Shown: one piece after another, positions 42,031 to 51,975 of the stretch
Numbering within the stretch: the first letter of the stretch is position 1
Layout: each line of letters starts with the position of its first letter
DNA from: Saprolegnia diclina VS20
Taxonomy: Eukaryota; Oomycota; Saprolegniomycetes; Saprolegniales; Saprolegniaceae
Direction: 5' to 3'
DNA: 64,000 bases
Assembly: GCF_000281045.1 (NCBI RefSeq)
Contig: NW_008246129.1
Coordinates: 81,316-145,315 of the forward strand
Made by a program: the position numbers and the translations under genes
The notes under the pieces: model-generated
What the model was told of the DNA's origin: nothing
Databases searched by the model: none
The model's input: the letters and a program-made list of their open reading frames with translations, nothing else

Positions 42031-45000
42031 TTAGGACACTTCGAACGCCGGGTCGTTGGCGTCTGCGCCGAGTTCGACCTTGATATCGGACGTGTCCAGC
42101 GGTGCCACGACCGCCGACGCCTTGTTGTTGCTGCGATCGACGACGTCCTTGTCGTGGGCGGGATGGAGCTTGGCGGTGGACGTCGCCAGAAGGAGGTCAT
42201 CGACACCGTCGTCTTGGTTTCCGTCCGAGGAGGCGTCCCCAAACACTTGCTCAACGAGAGCCAGGACGACATGCGTCTCCCCGTCGAGGTTGCTGAGGTC
42301 GCCAATCTCGGCGTCGGCTTGCAGAAACTGCCAGATCCACGGACGCACCCACGTCGTTTGCGCCTGCACCTACCAACATTGATGAAAACATGTCGACGAT
42401 CGGGATCGCACCTCGGCCGACTGTACGAAGGCTCCAACGTCGCTGTGCGTCGCGGCGTGCGTGAGCACGAAGTCCAGGAGGTAGTACGTGTAGTGGTGCA
42501 AGCTTCGGTGATGGCGAAAGTAATAAGCGACTTCGAGCGCTCCGTCGTCTGCTGAGAAGAGCGCTTCGATGCGGGCGCACCGGTGGCCGTCGTCGTCCAC
42601 GGTAAGGAGACCGCCAAGGAGTTCAAACGTCGTTTCAAGCAGCGTCGACGTCTTGACACTGTCCAGCACCGACAGAAGCGCCTTGACGACGGCAACGGCG
42701 TCCGCGTCCGTAGCCACCGGCGCTTGGACGCAGCGCAGCACAAACGTCTCGAAGCCGAGGGCGAGCGCACAGCAGAGTCGCGTTGGATCGAGCAGCAGTT
42801 GCATGTCCTGATGCGGCAACACATCGTTGGTCGCTTCGAAGAGCTGCGGCAACAGCAATGTCTCAAGTGCGAGCGTGGCAACACGAGCCGACGACTGCTG
42901 GGCTGCCAACTGCTCGGGCACGGACGCGGACGTCGACTCGACGCCGTCGACCGCTAGTGATGCGCCAAAGTGATAGCCCATGTGGCACGTCGTGCGCAAG
43001 AGGCGGCGCACGATTGGCTCATTGATGGCGCGCGACAGGAAGTCACCGAGAACGCCGAGCGCCGACCCGAGCACCCCGTTGGCGAGCACGGTCGACGCCG
43101 TCGGTCCCGCGACCTCGATCGTGTCGCGCTGGTAAAAGACACTGACGCACTCGTCGAGAAAGTTGGCCAGTAGCGTCGTGTAGTCGTCGGTGCCCCCATG
43201 CGCCAAGACGCCAATGCAAGCGAGGGCGACATCAAAGAAACCGGTGCGGAGCCGCGTGTCGGTGCAGAGGTGCACCACGTCAAAGAGCCGCGTCCGGCGC
43301 TGGACGTATTCGCCGATCGCAATGGTGCCAGGTGCTGTCGGGAGCAACTCGGCGACCGCGTGCGCAAGAAACCACGCGGCAAAGTCGCTCGTCGGTGACA
43401 ATAGTGGCGCGAGCAAGCCCGCCACGTCGATTTTTGGCGCGCTGCTCAACAGTGCAAAGTCAAAGAGGATCGACGCTGCGACAGTCGACGCTTGCGCATC
43501 ATTGTCTCGCGTCTCTGCGTCCAGTGCCGCGTCGCGTACGTGCTGCAGGAGCCGGACGTAGCCGGCGTCAAACGCATGCAGCAGACTTGAAAACGCTTGG
43601 TTCTCGGCCTCCACTGTCGCGATCGCCTCGGCCACGTGGGTCGTCGGCGGCATCCGCGCAGCCACTGGAGGCGCGTCCACCTTGTCGTAGAAGAGCATGT
43701 AGGCGCTCCGGCGCTTGGACTGCGCCGTGGCCACGTACCGGCGGGTGCTCGAGTCCCAGCGCTCAACGACTTCGTCGCCGCCAAAACACTCGTCGCGCAA
43801 GTGCTGTACTTCAAAGGGGCGCACGGTCTGGTCGTTGCATTCGACCCACGAATCACGGGCATCGCGCAAGAACGAGTAGTAGTGGCCCGTGTCGCACGTG
43901 CCACTGTGAACGACGACACCGCGCAGGGCGTAGAGTGCCTCGCCCGCCTTGCCGTCGAGGCCGTCGGACGTGAACGGGTGCATGTCGAGGCTGTTGGGAA
44001 ACTCGAGCAGGTCGTTGAGTTTGCATTTTTCCATCGTGTCAAAGTCAAACTCAAACCGCTTGAGGTGCACGACGAGCGTCTTGGGCAGCGACTGAAGGCA
44101 GACGCGCTTGAGCGCCTTCACTTTGGTCTGCGCGACTTCGCAAAAGTAGGCGTTATCGCCCTCGAGCGTCTCGCCTTGCACGTACGCTGCGAGGGAATCT
44201 GCGAGCGTCGCCTTGTGCTGCACGTCGACGCTCAGCGCAAAAAACGGCTCGTCGCGCGCCGAGACGTGCCCGTGCTCGGTGATGATCTGGTTGACGAGGC
44301 GCCCGCCAAAGCCGAGCGTCGCAGGCGTCACGAACGACTCGACGCGGTCGAGGAGGACGCCAAAGAACTCGTCGGCGTCCATCTGCACGCGCACGTCTGT
44401 TGGCTGACCGTCCTCGTCCTTGTGCGAGACGCAGAACGCTGTCGGGTCCACAAACTTGCGGACGGTGGACTCGAGCCCGACAAAGACGCGCTGGAGTTCG
44501 CGCACCTCGTCCGCTGCCGACGACGACGCGTCAACCGAAGTTGAAAGCAGTGCGTACCGGAACGACTGCAGGTGAAAGAGCTGCTGCACCAGCGCGTTCA
44601 TGTAGCAGGTGCAGCCGGGATTGAAGAGGCCGGCGGACGACGACGACGACCGCGCTTCGTCGAGCGGTGCAAACGCCCACGGCCGTCCGACACGGTCGAG
44701 GACGTCGAGGGCTTCGGTCTGGAACGCCACGAGCAGTTGCAGCACCGTGGGCGCAATGTGCACGGGGTCCTGTGCGACAAAGCGCTCGATAATGTCGAGC
44801 GCAAGTCCGCGAGCGAGCGCCGAGTAGCATGATACACCCTCGCTTCCAAAGAGAAGCGAGTGCCACAGACTGGACACCATCTCGGGCGTCGGCATCACGA
44901 CGTTGGCCGAGACGAGAGTTTGCAAGAGGCGCAGTAGCCCGACCAAGACGCTGTCGGGCGTCGAGCCAATGCGTTCCGAGCTCGTGTGCGCTAGCACATG

Positions 45001-48000
45001 ATGCAGCAGCGTCGCTCCAAAGCTCGACGCGCTCAGCCACGTCGTGGTTGCCTGCAGCGGGAGTGCTGCTGCCAAGACGTCGGTCGCCAGTGCAAAGAAC
45101 GCATCGTTGGCTTCGGACGCCGTGACGGTTAGGGCGATGGCGCTGACAGCTTGCGCGACATCGGGCAGCATACTTCGTCCGTGCTGGCGCAAGAAGCCCG
45201 TGAATGCGTCACAGATCCGGTCGCGGGTCCCGGCATGTGGACAGTGAAGACCAATCGCCCGAAGCCACGGCTGCCACTGGCCTTGGAAATGCGTGTGCAC
45301 GTACGCCGGGTCGCGGGCGCCAAGCAAGCTGGCGATGTGCATGGCGGCGTCGACAACAGACGACATGTCGTCCGACATCATCTCGGCCAACGTATGACGC
45401 TCAATCGCGTCCAAAAGCAAATGTACGATATGGCCTTCGTCCACGGCGCGGTGAAACGCTGGGAGGCTCTCGGCCACGAGCTGCTGGTCAAAACGCGACG
45501 GCAGCGCAGATGGCAGCGCGTCGAGCCCCCAGATGTACCCAATCACACGCAGCGCGGCCGCTAAACACGTCATTTCCAACGTCGACGACGCTGCTGGTGG
45601 CCACGCGACGATCGCGTTGTAGAGGTGGAGCGCGCCACCGAGACGCACGAAGCGTTCGCGCCATTGCCGACGCGCCGCATGCTCGCCCGAGACATCGTCC
45701 GCCGGCAGCAAGAGTGCCTCGACGATGCGAAGCCCGTAGAGCAGGCGGTGCGCGTTCGATGTGTCGAGCAAGCTTTCCCAGTGCACGGCACTCGACACTG
45801 AGTCCCGAAGAAGGACCATGCGGTCCAAAAGCTTGCGATTCGTCGGAAGCGACGAAAGAAGGTCCCACGCTCCGTCGCTTGTTGGCGACGGCCACTCTAA
45901 GACGTGAAAGAGCGCGTCAAAGTACTCGTCCGTGTTGACCACGGCTTCGTCAATCGTTGACGGCGCCACTTCCTTCACCGTCACTTGGATCGGTGGGGGC
46001 AGCGGATAGACACGTGCGACCCGCTGCAATGACGCGGTCCGAGACTCGTACGAGTCGTCGTTTGGCGCATCGTAGTCGTTGAGCGCTTGCAAAACCGACT
46101 GCTTGAGAATGCGCGCGCCATCGATAGGCTTGGCGGGCGACGGGAGCACTGAGAGCTCCGGGGGCGCCGCCTTGGCTGGCGCACACGCTGTCAAGAAGCG
46201 GTGCAAGAGCGCGACACAGCGAGTCACAAGGTGCGCGTCATCGCTACTCGAGGTGTTTGCGGTGACTTGGGCCTTGGCTCGGAGCAGGTGCCCCATGCAC
46301 GTGTCAGTGAACTCGCGCTTGCACACGTCGGCGTCCACGTGAACGTCCAAGTGGTATGCGATGAGGTGGTCCATGCACGTCTCAACGACGTCGCCATTCG
46401 CATAAAGCGCCAAGTGCCACAGCTCCGAGAGCCCCACGAGGTTGCCAAGAGGCAGCACAACAGCGCAGCGCACGTCATCGTCGTCACTTGGCAGTGGTTG
46501 CAATGACTGCAGCGCCAAGTTGACCGACTGGAAGAGCAGGTGGAAGCACTCGAGCGCATCGACAGAGATGAGCCGGCTCGGCAGCGATCCAAACTGGCGT
46601 AAGATGTGCACGCGCAGATCATGGTCGAGCAACGTCATCGTATCGTCTGGTAGGAGCTGCTCGCAGAGCTGAAACCACTGGAAGCAAAGATCGGCTTCGG
46701 ACGACGTTGCAGCCGACGCAATGCAGTTGTGCCAGAGCGTATTGAGCTGCGACGGGCTCAATCGCGTGCCGTGGTTGGCCAACAGCACGAGCAGCCAGCT
46801 CCCGTGCAGCGCCAAGAGCCGGCATTTGTATGGCTCTAGCGCGTCGCCGCTCTCGGCGTGGCCGCGGGCTTTGAACTCGGAGAGCTCGTTCAAGAGACCT
46901 GTCAAGATCGTCGGCTGGAGGTCCGCGACCTGCTGCTCGGTCAGCCGGGGGCGGTAGCCTTCCGAGAAGAGCCGGCTAAAGTGCGACAGAAAGTGCAGAG
47001 CTGCGCGCACTGCTTCTGGCGTTTGGCTCGAGCGGACTTGGATGAGGTGGAAGCAGTCGACAAAGATATCGCCCATGGCCTCGCCAAGGAGCGCGTGCAG
47101 CGTTTGAATACACATGTCCATAGTCGCAGCGCAGCGGTCAGTCTTGAGCGCCTCCCAGAGGTGCGTGGCCACTGTTTGATGGTTTTCGCTGCCGTGGTCG
47201 TTGCGGGCGGCCGCGCGGAGCACACTGAGCGCTGCGCTGTCAATGGTCGGCAGCGACGCGACGCGGCCGAGGACGTGCGCGACGCTCTGCACGTTCGAGA
47301 CTATGTCGACGAGCAGCTCGAGTGTCGTCGTGAGAAGCGCTTCGTGGCGGCCCTTGCTTGCGTCCATGGCCACGCTCCAGACAAGGTCGAGGTGCTCCGC
47401 CGCGACGCCGCTCTCGCCGGCGTAGATGTCAAAGATGGGCGCTGCTCGCTTGAGCATCTCGGCATGCATTGTGTCCCCGAAGAGATGCCCCAGTACCTGC
47501 ACGGAAGTAGTCAAGAGATGTACTACACAGGTCAATTGTACCTGGTGCGCGTCAAGCCAAGCCACCGCCATCGGTGTCGGTAGCTGCTTGAGCGTCTCCG
47601 TCATGTCGGCCAAGCCATGCAACCGCTTCTCGAGCGAGCGACACTCGAGCGCCTTGTGCGCAATCTGCGATCCAAGTGAGTACTTTTCTGCACAAAAAGG
47701 GCGACCTCGAGGGTGAGGGTGTGGAGGAAGTGGTCGTGCGTCGGGCTCGTCAGTATCTCAAAGAAGTGCACAACATCGCCGAGCTCGCTGCGCTGGACGG
47801 ACGAGAGGTCCGGTGGCAACGCCGCCACATGCGCGACCATCGCGTCGCTCAATGCCGGAAGTAGCTCGAGCATGAAGGCTGTCGCAAGCTGGTCCTTGAC
47901 AACCGCAATGCACTTGATCGCGCACACGACAGCGTTGAGCTCAAACGGCTGGCTAATACGGTACTCGAGATCCTCGTTCTCGTCGTCTGTGGCCGGGTCA

Positions 48001-48632
48001 CCCGCCCGCTGCAGCGGCAGCGACGGGTCGAGGTTGCACAAAATGGCGTCGAAGCCGCCCGCTTCGATAAACGCATCAATGTTCTTGGCCAGCAGCTCCG
48101 AGGTTGCGCCATCGCTCTCTACGGCATTCGACATCGGAACACAGCCTTTCCAGTCCCAACGTACGAGCAGCGTCGTTGAGGTAGAAGGCGCGGTTGTCAT
48201 CCATAAGGCGGTAGAGCGTCGGAAGCATGCTGGGGTCGCCCACGCGCAGCCGCGACACGACGCACTCCAGTGTAAACTAGTCACGATGAGTATGTTCTCA
48301 AGAGCTCGGGTGAGTAGTACCTGGAAAAAGTCGTTTACGGTCGCCGCGACCGTGTCGGCAAACGGCCGCGCCAGAAGGACCTGCACGTAGTGCTCCATGT
48401 AGTCGGTCACAAGGCGCTCCTCAGCGTCCGCTAGCACACAATGAGTTGCAGGTAGCTTGCTGGATGCAGTCGTACCCGGAAGCGCGCCGGACGTGACGAC
48501 CTCGACGATGGCCGAGAGCGCATACGTCGGGTTGGCGTCCTTCTGGACGTCGTCGCAGAGACTGGTGCATGTACCATCCAGGTCATCGAGGATCGCGCGG
48601 CAAAGGCGTAGGACCCGGTCCGAGTCCTCCAT
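42031..48632 (-). CDS. giant ubiquitin-specific protease (USP9X/USP24/USP34 type)
   Basis: Five exons (48632-48321, 48276-48165, 48118-47706, 47664-42412, 42369-42031) give 2142 residues. The first 1000 residues are alpha-helical and repeat-like (HEAT/armadillo type), without a motif. The USP catalytic domain starts near residue 1290: Cys box LFNPGCTCYMNALVQQLFHL (44.6 kb), then QMDADEFFGVLLDRVESFV, LPKTLVVHLKRFEFDFDTME, His box ALRGVVVHSGTCDTGHYYSF and SAYMLFYDKV at the end. Cys and His are intact, so the enzyme is probably active. Long helical flanks on both sides and the total size match USP9X, USP24 and USP34, which remove ubiquitin from signalling proteins; which of them is closest cannot be told. 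Introns are 41-46 bases. Confidence 0.9.
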
Positions 48633-48854
48633 GAGGGTTGCTGCCTCTTTGCCGAGTAAGCTTCCGTTTCACTGCAAGACGACGCGCTCGTTCAAGTGCG
48701 CCTTCCGGTCGCATACAAGATACCATATAGTTTCATTAAGTGCGCCATCCGTTTTGGCCAAATTGCGGTTTCTGCTGTGGCATACAAAGAGCAAGTGTTG
48801 CATGACCACCGGTTTCGTGGTGGTTTTGGATTCCCAAGGGTCACTTGCAGCAGC

Positions 48855-49125
48855 ATGGACGCAGCGACGCTCGCCGACCTCCGCGCCAAGTACGCGACCA
48901 GCGCGCCGGCAACCACGCCGTCGCCGCACGTCTATGGCGGCGCGTCCACGCTGCGCATCTGCGACCGCTGCCACGGCCAGCGCATCGAGCGAGTCCCGTA
49001 CAACTACATGGTGCTCGAACAGACGTGCTCGGGTAGGGCAAATCGCTGGTATGCGTGGCTCATGGCTCTGTTGCGTAGCGTGCGATGGCGAAGGCGTGCT
49101 AGCGGTGCAGCGAGGCCGACTGTAG
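48855..49125 (+). CDS. small CxxCxG zinc-motif protein
   Basis: Two exons (48855-49032, 49079-49125; intron 46 bases) encode 74 residues. The N-terminal half (MDAATLADLRAKYATSAPAT) is followed by LRICDRCHGQR and, across the intron, TCSACDGEGVLAVQRG. The two CxxCxG units are spaced as in half of the DnaJ zinc domain, enough for one zinc ion. There is no J domain. Such small proteins occur in plastid and mitochondrial assembly and as orphan zinc proteins, so the role is unknown. It is divergent from the USP gene, 222 bases away. Confidence 0.65.
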
Positions 49126-49239
49126 TAGACGAGCCATTATAAGCTGGGCAGCTTCGGCCTGTCCAAAAATCGTGTTATGTGATACGGCTGGAGCCGTCAG
49201 ATTTCGATTTCCTGTGCTATCACAGCCCTCCATCGCACG

Positions 49240-49968
49240 ATGATGGCCACCGTGTCCCATGGTATTCCTCCGCTCGCAGAGTTATCGCCGGTGGGCGACG
49301 ACTTGTTGCCTGCCTTTGACTTCGACACGATCGACAACAGTGAGAGTGGAAAGGAACTCCACGACGATGAGATGGGCTTTCTCTGCGACGTGCTCTTCTT
49401 CAACGAGCCGACCACCGCCCCCGTTGACGACTTTTTCGACTGCCCTCTGGACTTGCTTCTCGCGCCCGACGCCACGGACGACGAGGCGAAGAAGATCTGC
49501 GCCATTGACGGGTGCCACAAGCGCGTTCGGTCGCGCGGCCTGTGCAAGGCGCATGGCGGTGGTCGCCGCTGCTCCGTGGCTGGTAAGACCTCGTTGTGAC
49601 TTAACAGGACCAAATTCTCACTCAAGCAATAGGCTGCATCAAGAGCAGTCAAGGCCGGGGACTCTGCATTCGCCACGGCGGCGGCCGGCGCTGCCAAGAG
49701 CCCGGCTGCTCTCGCGGCGCCCAATCGAGCGGTCGATGCAAAAACCACGGCGGCGGTATCCGCTGCCGGGCCCCCGGGTGCACCAAGAGCAGCCAAGGCG
49801 CAGGGTACGTCCTTCTAAATACGACCACTCGGAGACGCATACTACGGTAGGTTTTGCCGCACGCATGGTGGCGGCAAGCTCTGCAAGCACCCAGGTTGCA
49901 AGAAGGGCAGCCAGCGCAAAGGCTACTGTGCTACCCACTGCCACACCCATGCGATCAGTCGCACGTAA
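49240..49968 (+). CDS. WRKY19-type zinc-repeat protein
   Basis: Three exons (49240-49582, 49633-49804, 49851-49968) encode 210 residues. The first 85 residues are acidic (DDLLPAFDFDTIDNSESGKE...FFDCPLDLLLAP), like an activation domain. The rest is a chain of Cys/His repeats of the form C-x4-C-x9-12-C-x2-HGGG-x-C: ICAIDGCHKR..GLCKAHGGGRRC, CIKSSQGRGLCIRHGGGRRC, GCSRGAQSSGRCKNHGGGIR, GCTKSSQGAGFCRTHGGGKL and GCKKGSQRKGYCATHCHTH. These match the zinc-binding repeats seen next to the WRKY domain of Arabidopsis WRKY19 and in large oomycete families. No WRKY domain is present. It is probably a nuclear regulator with DNA or protein binding through the repeats. Confidence 0.85.
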
Positions 49969-50175
49969 CCACGTCATAGCATGATGTACAACAACGATAT
50001 TGAACTTCGATGCGTCGTGGGAGCATGATGAGGTCCCAGCTGCCTCAAGACTCAGAGTGGCAGAAAGGACAATATTATGCGGTTGGCCCCTCGGCCTGCC
50101 ACGTCAGACAAATCGATTCCTAGAGGACCTCGTAAACTGTATCGGTCTAGCGCTTGCCTCGGCGTATCCGACGCG

Positions 50176-51727
50176 ATGAGCCGCCGGCAGATCCGATTCG
50201 AAGAATACGCATCGTCCGGACCCGTCGTCGAGCGCGTCGCCTGCAACATGGAGACGAAGCCAGCGCGGGCACCCAAGTTTGCTGCTTCTGCGTCGCACGT
50301 CGCCAACGACGCGTACCTGGCGGCCTTTGACGCCGACCCGCGAAAGCCGTCGTCCAAGCAGCCGCAGCCAGCAAGCATGAGTACCTCGGGAGATGGCAAC
50401 ACTGCTTTGCCCAAGATTGCTGGCGCCGTGCGCGCACATGTGCCCGCGGCCGAACCAACGACCCGTTCATCGTCGTGGACGCGAGGTCCGAGTGATGCTG
50501 CTGGCTCGGCGCAAGCCGTATCCAGCCAACCGCTGACTTGCATGAGCTTGTCGCCGGATGGCTCGGAAGTGGTTGTCGGCAGCTGCGACCACGCGCTCTA
50601 CACGATCCCGCTGCGCAGCTCGGGGTCCAAGAAGGCTCGGGGACTCACGTTGTACACCACGACGTGCGGCCACAAGGAATGGGTCACGGCCGTCGCGCAC
50701 CTTGCCGGTACTGACAGCATTACGAAGTGCCAAAGCGCATGCACATGTAGATGGCCGCGTCGTCTCTGCGGGCATGGACAGCAAACTCTGCCTCTGGGAG
50801 AACGGTGCCGTCGCACGCTGCGAAGACCTGGTGGGCTCTCGAGCCCCACCGTCTCTCGACTATTCAATGTATTAGATGGGCCACGCCGGGTCCATCTCGC
50901 TGATCCAGACGATTGGCAACGACTGGATCGTGAGCGCGAGCTACGACAAGACGTATCGGCTGTGGGACGCGACGCCCGGGCGCCGCGCCGGCAAGAATGG
51001 CCGAGAGAGACATGCGTTGCGCGGCCATGACGCCCCGATTCTCGACTGCAGCCTCTGGGGCTCACGGCTCATTGGCGGCGATCGCAGCGGCTCGGTGCTC
51101 GTTTTCGACGTCGCTGCCTGTACGAGTTGATCGTCAGTCGTCCTCTTGACGTAGCACGACGCTTAGATACTCTCGAGAAGAAGTGGAACGCGGCGCACGA
51201 CGGCCACTGCACGAGTGTTTTGGGCTCGGCGTTTGCACCCGACATTGCGTACAGTGGCGGCCAAGACGGCGTTGTGCAGCGCTGGGACCTGCGCACAAAG
51301 GCGAGCACGCTTGCGCTGCCCGTGCATAGCGGCAAGACAGGCAAAGGCGCCGTACGCTCTCATAAATCATCGGCCAAAAGCTCAGAGACGACTTTAGGTG
51401 AGTTTTCTACGCGAGCAGCCGTCAAACGAACACGTTCTTGTCACGGGGGGTGCTGACGGCAAGGTCCACGTCCTCGACACGCGCCGCAACACGCTCCGGT
51501 CGACGTTTGACAGCCACCAGACGTTCATCTATTCGCTGCATGTGGCCCACGACCTGTGCTTTAGCGGCAGCGGAGACGGGATGCTGCTCGTGCACAACTT
51601 GGCCACCGACGCCTTGTGCTACGGCCTCGGCGCCAACCAAGCGGCGGTGCGGGCCATTGCCACGACGCCCGCTGAGCTCGTTGCGGCCGGTGACGATGGC
51701 GGCGTCCTTGTCTATAACTTTGCGTAA
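50176..51727 (+). CDS. WD40-repeat protein
   Basis: Exons joined over introns near 50.71, 50.83, 51.13 and 51.36 kb, starting at MSRRQIRFEEYASS. The first 115 residues are low complexity (Ser/Ala/Pro). Then a propeller of about seven blades: TCMSLSPDGSEVVVGSCDHA, GRVVSAGMDSKLCLWENGAV, GHAGSISLIQTIGNDWIVSA SYDKTYRLWD, LRGHDAPILDCSLWGSRLIG, SGGQDGVVQRWDLRTK, VLVTGGADGKVHVLDTRRNT and GAGDDGGVLVYNFA-like end. Such proteins are scaffolds; no signature allows a specific name. The C-terminus ends with the last blade. Confidence 0.8.
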
Positions 51728-51975
51728 AGTTATGAATCTACTGGATGGTGTCGATGTGGCGACCTTCTGTGCTCTCGTGAAGGACAAAGCTCTGTGTACC
51801 GGACGGGGGGCATCCGAAGGTACATCAGGCCCAGGCACCAACTGGGATCATCTGCGTAAGGACTGCGTGTGATACCGAGGCCAGTTCGTGCTTGACAAGA
51901 TGCCATTTGTTGGAGTGCTCACCAGTGGTATTAGCAATAAGTTAGTGTTCTATTACGAAATCGACGAGTTTGTAC

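Noticed and set aside
42370-47622. The 1750-codon frame as a complete USP gene starting at its own first ATG
   Set aside because: Frame-consistent short introns join it to upstream helical exons up to 48632 and to a last exon ending at 42031.
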